Counted from the first letter of the stretch, positions 35,945 through 48,449 are shown. The stretch is 64,000 nucleotides of DNA from Flaccisagitta enflata (GCA_965153355.1 OZ231127.1:75764001-75828000); one strand, 5' to 3'. Translations and numbers: made by a program. The notes: a model not told the origin generated them from the letters alone.

Positions 35945-36320
35945 CAAGGCCAACACCTATAAGTCGCGTGCGAGACTTAAATATGTAATTAGCTTATTAC
36001 ATAACCACATAACTAAAATGACTTTTATTGAATTTGATATATGTAACATGACTTAAAATGATCTAAAATGACCTAAAATGACTTAAAATGACCTAATTTG
36101 ACTTAAATTGACCTAAAATGACTAAAATGATTTAGTGACTATAATGACTTAAATTGACTTAAATCGACTTAAAATGACTTTAAAAGAATTTGATTGACCT
36201 AGAATTACTGAAATTGAATAAAACTGACCTAAATTGACTTAAACAGACCTAAAATCTCAAAAATGATGAAAATTATTGAAATAACTCAAATGACTTAAAT
36301 TGACTTAAACTGACTTAAGG
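35945..36320 (+). mobile_element. B-type element lacking its right end (B4)
   Basis: CAAGGCCAACACCTATAAGT then CGCGTGCGAGACTTA, followed by over 300 bases of degenerate AATGACTTAA / TTGACCTAAA units and no GGAC stretch or hairpin. It lies 70 bases right of C1. Confidence 0.75.
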
Positions 36321-36496
36321 GTATCATCGACCCATGATGAAAAAAAATTATTAAATTCTTTGCTGGTGATGATTGTGATGAATGAACCAGAAGTAATTAA
36401 TCGCAAAAAACCGTTCCCCCTTTGCTTAATCCGTTCTATCTTGACAAAATATGTGTCATAACCACCAAAGTTGAGGGGAAATGCAAGAAAAAAAGA

Positions 36497-36617
36497 ATCT
36501 TCACCTCAGCGAAAAATTATCACTGAGCGGGAATCGAACTCGCAACCTGAAAACATCTGTGAGTTATCAGTCAAGAATGTTACCACTAAGCTACCATAAT
36601 TTGCTGAAGGTGAAGAT
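36497..36617 (-). mobile_element. tRNA-like sequence enclosed by a 22-bp inverted repeat
   Basis: ATCTTCACCTCAGCGAAAAA at 36497 is mirrored by the right flank, which reads ATCTTCACCTTCAGCAAATT in complement (36596-36617). Between them, on the minus strand, lies a tRNA-like segment (separate entry). The arrangement extends what would be the acceptor stem into a long flanking stem. Confidence 0.55.
36521..36595 (-). tRNA. Degenerate tRNA-like sequence (tRNA pseudogene or SINE head)
   Basis: On the minus strand GGTAGCTTAGTGGTAAC resembles a polymerase III A box with D-loop, and GGTTGCGAGTTCGATTCCCG a B box with T-loop. CTGATAA sits where an anticodon loop would be (GAT if so). The acceptor stem does not pair properly and the T stem has a mismatch, so a working tRNA is unlikely. 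This A-box/B-box spacing is typical of tRNA genes and tRNA-derived SINEs. Confidence 0.45.
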
Positions 36618-37070
36618 AACAATGTTGGTTTTACTTCAGAAAATCAATTCTGGCAACCGACCACGGCTGTCACAAGAAATTCATAGGAATTCGACTCTGA
36701 CGCGTCTTGGATGCTTGATCAGCTGGGGTTAGCATTGGTCGGTGAATCAAAAGGAGGGAGAGAGGGAGCGAGAGAGAGAGGGGAGGGAGTGAGTGAGTGA
36801 GACAGAGCAAGCGAGTAGTATGGGAGTGAGCAAGTAAGATTGGGACTGAGCAGCAGAGCATGTAAGCAGTAGAGCGCTCAAGCAAGCGTGCAAGCAAGCA
36901 AGGGAGCAGGCACAAGAAAAGAATGGAAGTTATTCTACAGTATCTTCAAACACTTATTTGTATTTTCGCATGGTTCTGTTTTGTTGTTCTTTTTTTTATG
37001 TTTTGTTTTCATTTCGAAGATTTTCTGTAATTTCAAACTTTATGTTATATATGAAAGTGTGGTTGTATTA
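36618..37070. other. Spacer with a degenerate GAGT/GCAA repeat
   Basis: Between about 36750 and 36910 GAGTGAGTGAGTGAG, GAGCAAGCGAGTAG and CAAGCAAGCAAGGG alternate. The rest is AT-rich unique sequence. No gene recognised. Confidence 0.5.
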
Positions 37071-37355
37071 CAAGGTCAGATACACGATTATGCCAGGCGC
37101 GTGTGGATGGGTAGTGAGCTCAACAAGGCCGGATACACGGCAAGACAGTCGCGGACAATTGGGCAGGGGCCGTAATGCAATAACCGCCAACCGACACAGC
37201 AAGGTGTAGAGTTGCATGTCCGCGACATAAAAGCTCAAAAAAGCCGAAAAAGCAAAAAAGGGACCGACCGACCAATCGACCGACTGACCACTAACAGACA
37301 AAACGACCTACCAACTGACGAACAAAGCGCGATGTAGAGTCACGTAGTAGGTAGT
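37071..37355 (+). mobile_element. Older A-like element split by a younger A copy
   Basis: The left end (AAGGTCAGATACACGATTAT then GCCAGGCGCGTGTGGATGGG) lies at 37071-37121. The rest (GGACCGACCGACCAATCGAC..., then GCGCGATGTAGAGTCACGTA) follows at 37232-37355. Copy A4 lies between. Confidence 0.65.
37122..37231 (+). mobile_element. A-type element (A4), nested
   Basis: AACAAGGCCGGATACACGGC to GTTGCATGTCCGCGACATAA, shorter than other copies because the tetranucleotide middle is nearly absent. AGCTCAA stands on both sides if the element is taken to start at CAAGGCC, giving a possible 7-bp target duplication. Confidence 0.75.
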
Positions 37356-37575
37356 TGGTAGTGTTACTGAAATTTTTCATATATTTTCGTAAGTTTTTCA
37401 AGTCCTCAAATGTTCTGTTGTATTATCAAATTTGTTTTTGCAATTCTAAATCTTTGGTTGTATTTCTGATTATTTTGTAGTATTTTCAAATGTCTTATTC
37501 TATTTCCAAATGGGTTGTCGAAATTTTTGCATTTTTTTTTTTGTTTATTCGCATGTTTTGCTTAACTTGCGAATG

Positions 37576-37716
37576 TTTTTAGTCGTGGACGCGAGACTGT
37601 ACAACTAGCCGTGTCGGTGGGTAGGTTGGTCTGTCACAATGCTGAATTGCAAGCGGTTTTTGCATTACTGCCCCTGCCCAACCATTTGCGACTTTCTTGC
37701 CGTGTATCCGGCCTTG
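37576..37716 (-). mobile_element. A-type element (A8)
   Basis: In minus orientation CAAGGCCGGATACACGGCAA, AAGTCGCAAATGGTTGGGCA, a CCAACCTACCCACCGACACG stretch and a decayed hairpin end (GTCTCGCGTCCACGACTAAA). It faces A4 in opposite orientation about 345 bp away. Confidence 0.75.
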
Positions 37717-37938
37717 TTAGAAAGGTTTTGCTGTACCTTTGAATTATTCTTTTTTTTCACATTCCATTTTTCCAATGAATTGCTGTTTTTTCTGGTCTAT
37801 ACGGACTAGCAATCCCCTGATGAGGGGCTTCAGGAGGAGAATTACAAAGAGGACGATAAAGATGGTGATAACAATCAGTGCGCTGCGTCTCTTCACATGA
37901 ATGCGTGAGTATAGAATATATACGAAATGTATATACAA

Positions 37939-38055
<117 letters not shown>

Positions 38056-38229
38056 ACTAGAGCATGTATGCGTTTGTGTCGTGTGTGCGTGTGCATGTGC
38101 ATGTGTGTGTCTGCGCACGAGAGCATGTATGCGTTTGTATGCCTATGCTAACGACGTACTTTTTCATACTTCTGTTGTCATATGTTTCCCATTTACGTGC
38201 ATGTGTCCTTCACTGCGTAAGCGTGTGTT

Positions 38230-38232
<3 letters not shown>

Positions 38233-38279
<47 letters not shown>

Positions 38280-38281
38280 TG

Positions 38282-38320
<39 letters not shown>

Positions 38321-38338
38321 CGTGTGTGTGTGTGCTTG
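38233..38338. repeat. (GT)n microsatellite with TATATA interruption
   Basis: GT runs flank GTATATATATATGTG near 38280-38293. Confidence 0.95.
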
Positions 38339-38403
38339 TGTGTTGCTCTGTGTTTCTTGTTTGCTGCTTTGCTCGCTTGCTTGCCTGTTTCGCTTCATCC
38401 GCT

Positions 38404-39476
<1,073 letters not shown>

Positions 39477-39823
39477 GTTGAATTTGACCAAAATTGGCTT
39501 ACTGTGCAAGGGGACTAGTAAATTGAGTTGTACTTGTTGTGTACTCGTAATCGTGATCTTACGCGGTCAAAGATAGATGGAATCATAAGCGTAATCGTAC
39601 TCATTCATGCAGTAATGTACGCGGACTCGTAATCGGTCTAAAATGCATCGCGTTGCCATCGCTGGGCTTCGCGCATATGAAGGCGTTCTCTGTCCTTTTG
39701 ATTCATATTTCTACATGGTTCATGTCAAATGGAGGGATTTCCGGCTTTTTTGCGGATGGCGTCTGGCATTGAGGCCGTTTCGTTGCAAACTTTGTCACGG
39801 AGTTGGTCGCGGATTTGTCGCGG
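39477..39823. other. Spacer; possible retroelement ORF1 start on the minus strand
   Basis: Right of about 39725, reading minus, the (CAA)n tail passes in frame into PRQIRDQLRDKVCNETASMP and a short further stretch before a stop. The composition looks coding rather than repeat. It may be the N-terminus of a retroelement ORF; I cannot assign it. Confidence 0.35.
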
Positions 39824-39928
<105 letters not shown>

Positions 39929-39941
39929 CATGTACGTCTCT

Positions 39942-40571
39942 CTATGGGTTGGTCGGCGAATCATCCGCTTCAAGAGAGGCAGAGGAAATTGTGTTCAACG
40001 ACGCCGAAGATGATGATAGATTGTTGTCCAAAGGAAAGAAAGTGGAAGAATCGAAGCTAAGTGGAGAGAAGAGGACAGAATCAGGAGGAGGAGGAGGTTC
40101 AGGAGGAGGGAGAGAAAGGGGGGGGGGAAGATCAGGAAAGATGTTGGAAGAAGAGAAGAAAGAAGCGACTTTTAGAGGATAAAGCCAAAGATCAGAGGGT
40201 GTAAGAGAAGTTGGCACCGCCGTGCAATTGAAAATGTGCGAAACTGTGTCATCGTCTGCATTGCAACGTGGGCAAGTGGGTGAAGTGGCGGCATTAATTT
40301 TGTGCTTGTAAGTGTTGAGAAAATTGGAGAAACCCGATCGGATTTGCGCAAGAAGCGACAGGAATTCGCGAGGGAGTGACTCTTCTGACGAATGAATGGG
40401 ATAAGGATGACGTTGAATGATAGGGTTCTTTGACTGGCCAGATAGGTAGCTCTCAATGAATTTACCATGAAGGTCTTGCTTAGCACGATTATAAACTTCC
40501 GAGGGCATCGAACCATCAACAAGACAGTTGGAGACGTCGGGGAGGTGGGCGGATTGGAGGGTGACCTTCAT
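39942..40571 (-). pseudogene. C-terminal tail of a non-LTR retrotransposon reverse transcriptase (jockey/CR1-like)
   Basis: The 209-residue frame holds the part that follows the thumb of many jockey- and CR1-like ORF2 proteins. It has LPREFLSLLAQIRSGFSNFL at residues 66-85, then a cysteine/histidine cluster CPRC...H...C (C100, C103, H112, C116; C-x2-C-x8-H-x3-C), then LTPSDLWLYPLKVASFF at 123-139. These match the usual order 'LAQLRSG...CPxC...HxxxC...LW..P..VA.FL'. The palm with the FADD box and the endonuclease domain are absent, so the copy is truncated. An in-frame stop lies directly before the first Met. A Pro/Ser-rich extension of about 70 residues (140-209) goes beyond the normal end of the family. 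The frame ends just before the (CAA)n tail. No function is expected; the family call is secure, the clade is not. Confidence 0.85.
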
Positions 40572-40655
40572 CTAACAGGGGCCGGAAGGTGCCGAGACAG
40601 AAAACGATGGGCAGAGTTGTTCGCGGAGCGCGTCGAGTTGCTCTTGCGTAGCCAT
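40572..40655 (-). pseudogene. 27-codon ORF in frame upstream of the reverse-transcriptase tail
   Basis: It reads MATQEQLDALREQLCPSF and a few more residues, then a stop immediately before the ATG of the tail. Its start resembles the N-terminus of a gag-like ORF1 rather than reverse transcriptase. A similar Met-Ala-Thr start follows the downstream CAA tract. It may be the 5' end of an element joined to the 3' end by internal deletion, or a chance ORF. Confidence 0.3.
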
Positions 40656-40679
40656 TTCCACTGCAGCTGGCTTGATGAG

Positions 40680-40840
40680 GTTTGTTTTGTTTTGTTTTTG
40701 TTGTTGTTATTGTTTCTTTATTCCTTTTTGTCATTGTTTTTTGGTTTTGTTGTTGATTCCACTTTTGTTTTCATTTTCCTTGTTGTTTTCATTTTCGTTG
40801 TTGTGTTTTTGTTGTTTTTGTTGTTTTTGTTTTTAGATGC
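40680..40840. repeat. GTTTTT/GTTG-rich low-complexity tract
   Basis: TTTTGTTGTTGTT and TTCATTTTCGTTGTTG phrases, the same style as the longer tract at 41128. Confidence 0.8.
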
Positions 40841-40842
40841 GT

Positions 40843-40918
40843 CCACGCATCTCTATAAGAGGCTTTGTCCGTCCGGCCGTCGGTTCGTCGGTTGGTCCGT
40901 CACGCTCGAGTTGAAAAT
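40843..40918 (-). mobile_element. D-type hairpin end (D3)
   Basis: On the plus strand TTTAGATGCGTCCACGCATC then TCTATAAGAGG, followed by GTCCGTCCGGCCGTCGGTTC and GTCGGTTGGTCCGTCACG. AGATGCG-TCCA-CGCATCT is a perfect 7-bp hairpin occupying the place of AGTCGCG...CGCGACT in the A type. The CAAGGCC end is not seen. Confidence 0.6.
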
Positions 40919-40980
40919 GATCGCAAACGTTCGCAAAGTTGATTTCATCATTTTAGGTTCTGACTTCGGGCTGATGCAAT

Positions 40981-40983
<3 letters not shown>

Positions 40984-41072
<89 letters not shown>
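40984..41072. repeat. (GA)n microsatellite
   Basis: About 89 bases of pure GA. Confidence 0.97.
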
Positions 41073-41075
<3 letters not shown>

Positions 41076-41127
41076 AAGTTGTCATTAACAAGCTAAGCCG
41101 CATGTGGACGCAACATTGTACCCCCGG

Positions 41128-41950
41128 GGTACTTGTTGTTTTTGTTGTAGTTTTTGCTTTTGTTGTTGTTTTTGTTGTTGTTGTTTTCATTTTCATTATT
41201 GTTCTGGTTTTCATTTTCCTTATTTTCATTTTTGTTTTGTTGTTTCTTTTTTTGTTGTTTTCATTTTTGTTGTTATTATTTTTTTCATTTTGTTATTGTT
41301 TTAGTATTGTCATTGTTGTTTTTGTTTTTGTTTCTGTTGTTATTGTTGACTTTGTTTTCATTTTCGTTGTTGCTTTCATAGTTGGTTTTGTTGCGTTTTT
41401 GTTTTTTCTATTTTTGTTGTTTTTGTTGTTGTTCTCATTTTTGTTTTCATTGTTGTTTTTGTTGCTGTTTGGTATTTGTAGTTGTTGTTTTCATTTTTGC
41501 TTTCATTGTTGTTTTTCTTGTTGTTTCAGCTTATGATTTTTGTTGTTTTGTGTTTTTGTTGTTGTTTTCATAAGAATTTTTGTTTTTGTTTTTGTTTTTG
41601 TTTTCATTTTCTTTTTTTCGTTGTTTTTGTTTGTTGCTTTTGTTGTTTTTGTTGTTATTGTTTTTGTTGTTGTTTTTGTTTTCAATGTAGCTGTTGTTCT
41701 CCTTTTCATTTTTGTTGTTGTTTTCCATTTTGTTGTTTTTTGTTTTCATTTTCGTTTTTGTTGTTGTTGTTTTTGTTGTTGTTGTTGTCAGTTGATGTCA
41801 TTGTTGTTGGTTTTTGTTGTTGGCGAGTGTCATTGCTGTTGTCGTCGTCCCTTTCGATTGTTGATTGTTGTTATTGCCGTTTTCATCGCCGTGTCATCAT
41901 TGATGTTGTTGTCGTTATCCTCACTGTCGTCGTTGTCGTTTTTGTTGTAT
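41128..41950. repeat. ~820-bp GTT / TTTTTG / TTTTCA-rich tract
   Basis: TTGTTGTTTTTG and TTTTCATTTTTG units with no strict period. The Val/Phe/Cys and Lys/Thr/Asn ORFs on both strands are artefacts. Confidence 0.9.
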
Positions 41951-42587
41951 GGTTTTCGCTCTTAGGGATGTTAAGCTGGTAATGGTGCATTAGTGTATCG
42001 CTGAATAATGACCACGGCGATAGCTACCCTCTACACTTGGTCGCCTGCTGCACTAAAACTCGGAATGGTGTGTTTCCCTAGTAACCCGTTTCCTAGATAC
42101 CAAGCCAAAAACACAAAGTTCAAAGTCTAAGTTATTTGATTTAAGCTTTACCCAGTTCATATCAGAAAAAGTCAAAGGAGCTGATGAGGGAAAAAAATCG
42201 GAACATTTTTTTACGGGTTCCAGATCGCAGAGAGCCACAAAATTTTACATGGGACATCGGACAGAGATGGTGAAGGATTGTGCGTAACAATATTGTTAAA
42301 ACATCTGTCTTTTGACCCCTTCACAGCGGCTTCCATTTTTTTAACATTGTTTTACCTACAATAGATAGCTTCCAGTGAACTTTTGGTTACGCACAATTGT
42401 TTGTGCACATTCACTTTATCCAAAACTGCAATTCATTAGGATTTTGAAGGTCCACAGTCTTCTTAATATGTTCCGATATGAGGTGTTACTTTTGCTAATT
42501 CAGTACATATTGTAAGTAGAGGATAACAACCATTGGGAGTATCGATTTCACATTCGTTGGCACTCATTGAGTGTCTTAAACCCGAAC
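41951..42587. other. Spacer with one 12-bp inverted repeat
   Basis: ATTGTGCGTAAC at 42277-42288 is mirrored by GTTACGCACAAT at 42386-42397, enclosing about 97 bases, possibly a tiny MITE. No gene recognised. Confidence 0.5.
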
Positions 42588-42832
42588 CAGGCCAGAAAAA
42601 GTCATCTCATGAATTTTCATCAAGAGCTTATAATACCCTTAAAATGACTTAAACTGACTTAAAATGATCTAATTTGACTATAAATAACCCAATTGACCTA
42701 AAATGAGTTAGTAGAAATAAAACGAATAAAAAAAGTAAAGTGTGACGGACCAACCGACCGACCAACCGACCGACCAACCGACCGACCGACGGACAAAGCG
42801 GGGTGTAGAGTCGCGTAGCACGCGACTAAAAA
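42588..42832 (+). mobile_element. B-type element, short (B5)
   Basis: A worn left end (CCAGGCCAGAAAAAGTC), a few AATGACTTAA units (42640-42715), AAAAAAGTAAAGTGTGACGG with CAAC/CGAC units, and GTGTAGAGTCGCGTAGCACG then CGACTAAAAA. The terminal hairpin is AGTCGCGT-AGC-ACGCGACT with an 8-bp stem. Confidence 0.78.
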
Positions 42833-43158
42833 TGACGCATTTTTTGATTGGCTTCCTGCGCTAATGGAATGATATCTTTATACAGCTGATGACAATTTAG
42901 AACAAGTTACAGATTGGAGAAATGTTTTAGTTTTTTTTTTTTTCGAAATGCGATGTTGTCGAGACCAAATACATACCCGCCTCAGTCGCGGATGGGTAGG
43001 GGCAGTGATAACGACCTCAAGGATATTTAAGTACAGGTAGTAAGGTGTACGTTTCTTTGTTCATGGACTGGCCAAAATCCCATTGGGCAAAGGTCAAGGA
43101 ATATCTAGGCAATTGAAACAACCTCTGTCAAATCGATTTGACATAATTCGCAAAGATT
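42833..43158. other. Spacer with a worn A/C left module
   Basis: At about 42960-43010 ACATACCCGCCTCAGTCGCG then GATGGGTAGGGGCAGTGATA resembles the left module without the rest. No gene. Confidence 0.5.
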
Positions 43159-43160
43159 TA

Positions 43161-43764
43161 ACAGGTCTCACATAATTAGGCGGAAAAGTAAAATGATCAA
43201 TATGGGTAGTAAAAATGCCCTCAGCGTGATGAAATTTGACATGGAGATAGCTAAGACCTGTTATTTTGACGTAGTAAAGCAATATTGGCGACTTTCCTGC
43301 GTGTAGGGCGAGATGGAGGGTTTTTTACTGAAAGTGAGGTGCCCGATAATTGCTGATTTTTACGAAAAAAAAGTAGAGAAATGGAAGATGTTTTCCGTTT
43401 GTCATTTAACGAGGATGGAATAAAAAAAAAACGTCATTTTTTCAGGTAATGCAGTTGGTGGATGTAGAAGAGTCAGTCACGTAGAAAGAAAGCCGCGTTA
43501 GTTGACAATAGCTGATGAATTGAAGGTGAAGTCGAGTATCAACAATAAGAAGAGCATGTCAATCCCAAATTCGGTTACCTTTCACTGATCAGCATATTTA
43601 CGTTCATCAGGGGATAGCCGTTTACTTTTTGGGCGTTCTTAGCACTATGTTGATGAAATGAACTCAAATTAGTGATATACATCGCTTGGATTGATTATAT
43701 CTTCATTTTTAACGCTCTTTTCACCGAGTTTTCATCTCTTTCCGCCTAATTTTGTGAGACCTGT
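43161..43764. mobile_element. 604-bp TA-flanked MITE (Tc1/mariner-like)
   Basis: The terminal inverted repeats are ACAGGTCTCACATAATTAGG then CGGAAA at the left and the complement of ACAGGTCTCACAAAATTAGG then CGGAAA at the right (26 bp, one mismatch), with TA directly outside both (43159-43160, 43765-43766). The interior has no transposase ORF. The end sequence resembles that of the 602-bp element at 54271. Confidence 0.82.
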
Positions 43765-43906
43765 TAGGGCATAAACCGAAGCACCCCATTGCTAACAAAT
43801 TCATCCATCCTTCCTTCCTTCGGGCACTGGCCGAAAATATGCATTCAAGGGGGAAAAGAAACTAAGGAGAAAAGTATGAGCGAGATAAGAAAGAATGAAA
43901 GAAAGA

Positions 43907-45298
<1,392 letters not shown>

Positions 45299-45654
45299 CA
45301 ACAAAGCTTGGCTTTCACAAACATTCCAAATAGGAGAGGGAAAAAACGGAAGAGGTAAAAATAACAAAAATGAGAAGTGGAAGTGGATGGGAAAAACAAA
45401 GGATCTGTTAGTGACTTTTTTAAGAGACTCTCTATTTCCCATATTGATCGTTCATTGTGTCCTCTGAGAAGCACATTAGCCAAAGCTTTTAGCAATTACT
45501 ATAAGCCAGATCTATTCGCATTAGATTTAACATATTGCTCTAAATGCTCTTAAGCCAAAGCTTTTAGTCGTTCATAAATTACCTTTTGACCGTAACTGTT
45601 GACCATGGCCATTTATCGCAACTTTTTGCCTACTCTATATACCAGATAAACGCC

Positions 45655-45965
45655 GACAATGATGACAAATTGACAATGTCTGCATGTGAGGACTGTCAGG
45701 ACTGACATTTTATTACAAATGCCGTGATTAATGACAAATTGACAATGTCCACATGTGAGGACAGTGAGGACTGACATTATATGACAAACGCCGTGATTGA
45801 TGACAAATTGACAATGTCCGCATGTGAGGACTGTGAGGACTGACATTATGTGACAAACGCCGTGATTGATGACAAATTGACAATGTCCGCATGTGAGGAC
45901 TGTGAGGACTGACATTATATGACAAACGCCATGATTGATGACAAATTGACAATGTCCGCATGGGA
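45655..45965. repeat. 69-bp minisatellite, ~4.5 units
   Basis: The anchor GATGACAAATTGACAATGTC recurs at 45661, 45730, 45799, 45868 and 45937. The middle units are nearly identical. The period is 23 codons, so the minus strand reads as a 23-residue repeat, SVLTVLTCGHCQFVINHGVC plus three. Flanking phrases (GTTGACCATGGCCATTTATC at 45598 and AGGATGATAAATGGCCATTG at 46047) are inverted, so the array may sit inside a small element. Confidence 0.88.
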
Positions 45966-46310
45966 GAACTGCCTGACTTCAAATGACAAACTATGAAACC
46001 TGAAAGGACGAAAACATCAGAGACAAGTTTTGACGTAATTAATAGAGGATGATAAATGGCCATTGTTCCAACAAACGGTGCAACGGCGCAATAAAACCAG
46101 TCATTAACAAACCCACCCACATTTAACGGGGTGAGCAAAAAAATCGGAGTGTCTGCTCAGAAAGATTACCGTAAAAAGGACTTGACATGACATGGAATTT
46201 CTTACATAGCAGCCCAGTGGCGCTACAGTTCAAATTGTATTTGACATGATTTGTCATGATTGCACTTGGCAGAGAGACACTTCGTGTATTGTCAGACCGT
46301 TTCCCCGCTT
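45966..46310. other. Spacer, no gene seen
   Basis: Unique sequence between the 69-bp array and the A-type pair. Confidence 0.5.
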
Positions 46311-46461
46311 TTTAGTCGCGGACACGCGACTCTACACCTTGCCGTGTCGGTCGGTCCGTCCGTCCGTCGGTCCGTCCGTCACATTTCTGAATTCCGAGTG
46401 GTTTTTGTGGTACTGCTCCTGCCCACCCGTCCGCGACTGGATTGCCGTGCATCCGGCCTTG
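46311..46461 (-). mobile_element. A-type element (A6)
   Basis: In minus orientation CAAGGCCGGATGCACGGCAA, CAGTCGCGGACGGGTGGGCA, a GGAC stretch, then GTGTAGAGTCGCGTGTCCGC and GACTAAAAA. The hairpin is intact. It joins A7 head to tail without spacer. Confidence 0.85.
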
Positions 46462-46605
46462 TTTAGTCGCGGACACGCGACTCTACGCCTTTCCGTGTCG
46501 GTCGGTCCATCCGTCGGTCCGTAACATTTCTAAATTGCGAGCGGTTTTTGCAATACTGCTCCTGCCCAACCGTCCGCGACTGTCCTGCCGTGTATACGGC
46601 CATGT
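46462..46605 (-). mobile_element. A-type element (A7), tandem to A6
   Basis: Same orientation and modules as A6, starting CATGGCCGTATACACGGCAG and ending GTCGCGTGTCCGCGACTAAA exactly where A6 begins with CAAGG. Either one inserted at the end of the other or the pair arose by unequal exchange. Confidence 0.85.
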
Positions 46606-47072
46606 TTTTCCTTAAGTGTTGGTTTATTCGTCTAATTGTACGTTCCTTGTTGTTGTTCGATAGTTGTTTTTTTGTCATTTGTTTTATTTTTGTATATTTT
46701 CTTGTTTGTTTGTTTGGTTCTTTTAGATTGTAGTTATTCTGTTCTTTTTTTTTTTCTTTTTTTTTTTGTCTTTTTGTCAGTACGTCTGTATGTGTTGTTG
46801 ATTGCCCGTGTTTGCCTGTATTTGCGCGTGTGTTTTTCTTTGTGTGAAAGAGATAGACAAAGACAAAACTTGTCTTGTGTTAAACAGTGTTACGGTGACC
46901 AAAAGAGAGATAAAAACGAGAGAAGCAGAAAAGTTACAAAGAAAGAAGCAAAACGGAGATGGAAAAGCAGGGGTAGGAAGGGGGGGGGAACTTTGAGAAG
47001 GACAATTGCAAAAAATGTGATGAAAAGGCGGTTGCTGCCGTTAAATGATAAAAGTGGGTTTTTTGCATTGTG

Positions 47073-47074
<2 letters not shown>
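46606..47074. other. T-rich spacer, no gene seen
   Basis: T-rich sequence to about 46775, then G/A-rich. Only short ORFs without domains. Confidence 0.5.

Positions 47075-47158
<84 letters not shown>
47075..47158. repeat. (CT)n microsatellite
   Basis: Pure CT of about 84 bases. Confidence 0.97.
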
Positions 47159-47162
<4 letters not shown>

Positions 47163-47289
47163 GCTGTGCTTAGGCAAATGATGACAGACGTAAGCATATG
47201 AATGGGATGAAAAGGAATTCTTTTCATTCATGCAAATTAGAGGGAGCAACTCAACGAACAACCGAAGGCGCCGTTTTGTTGTATCGCCG

Positions 47290-47760
47290 TCAATTCACGA
47301 TGAAGCAGACGCCTACGCCAAGGCCGACGATGACGCTGCCGATGACGTTGATATTGACAAAGACGCAGAGGCTGACGCACAGGCCGACAATGACGATGAC
47401 GCTGACGCAGACATTGACGAAGTCACGGAGGCTGACGCTAAGGCCAACACAGACGCTGACACCAAAGCTGACATTGACGATGACACGGACGCTGATGGCA
47501 AGGCCTACGCCGATGCTGATGTCAAGGCCAACGCCGACACCGAAGCTGACGCCGACGCCGACGCTGACATTGACAATGACAAGGAGGTTGATGCTAAGGC
47601 CGACACTGACACCGACGTCAACAAACATTAGCGATATCGCGGAGGCTGACGTTAAGGCCAACAGAAACGCCAACGCCGACACTGAAATTGATGACAATAC
47701 CGCCGATACAGACTCCGACGCCAAGGCCTGTGTAGACACTGACTCTTACACAGACCAAGA
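47290..47760 (+). repeat. GAYGCY hexamer array coding Asp/Ala-rich text
   Basis: A GC-rich array based on GACGCT/GACGAT/AAGGCC hexamers. In one plus frame (47230-47631) it reads as an Asp/Ala/Glu/Lys-rich acidic polypeptide, for example DADADIDEVTEADAKANTDA. After a stop at about 47629 the same acidic pattern continues in the overlapping frame of ORF 47198-47824, so one frameshift separates two halves. It could be a decayed gene for an acidic repeat protein, or a minisatellite that happens to be open. Confidence 0.6.
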
Positions 47761-47824
47761 CAATGTTGAAGCCGGTGCCATGCTGGTGTTTGCGCAGCAC
47801 CGGTCAATATTCTGCCAAAGTTGA

Positions 47825-48424
47825 TGTACCCACTATTCCACTTGTGCTGACACCAATACTGATGCAGTCAAGGACATCCTGGTGGCAACACCATGTCAAT
47901 GCTTATCCTTCCTACTAGCCAAGCTAAAGAAGCTAGAATCATCACTAACTCGTGACGGCAAGTGTTGAGAGATGCGTGCATGAAATAACAAGCTTCTCCA
48001 TACAGACCGTACTCTTTCCTTTAACTTGAATGTCTAATCAACGCAGCTCCGATTACAAATCGCCGCTGTTGCCGTTGTCACTGTCGCAGCAGCGGCTGTT
48101 GCGCTCAGCTGCTACAGCTCGTCCTAGTGGAAACCTGGCCGGCCTTCATAGCGTTAATAAACATGGGTGAATTTAATCACAACGTAACAGCTTATATTAT
48201 TGAGACTCGATAAAGTGCCATTCTGTGCGTGGGTGAAAGGAAAACAGTTCGAAAGTAATGGGGAAAGGTGTCTACATGGGGAACGCAGCTTTTGGGGTGC
48301 ATGTGGGATTGGGGGTCGGTATGCTATACTAAAGTAGATGTTTGGTTGTTGATGCATAGGCCTAATTAGGATTTACTACAGGGTCTTCAATCTCATTTGA
48401 CACGAAAAGAACTTATATTGTGCA
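47825..48424. other. Spacer, no gene seen
   Basis: Unique sequence with a GCCGCTGTTGCCGTTGTCAC then TGTCGCAGCAGCGGCTGTTG patch (imperfect inverted) near 48060-48100. No gene recognised. Confidence 0.45.
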
Positions 48425-48449
48425 AAAACTAATTTATTTTTCGGTGTGA

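Noticed and set aside
43158-43161. piggyBac-type TTAA target at the left of the 604-bp element
   Set aside because: The right flank is TTAG, not TTAA; TA on both sides fits Tc1/mariner better.
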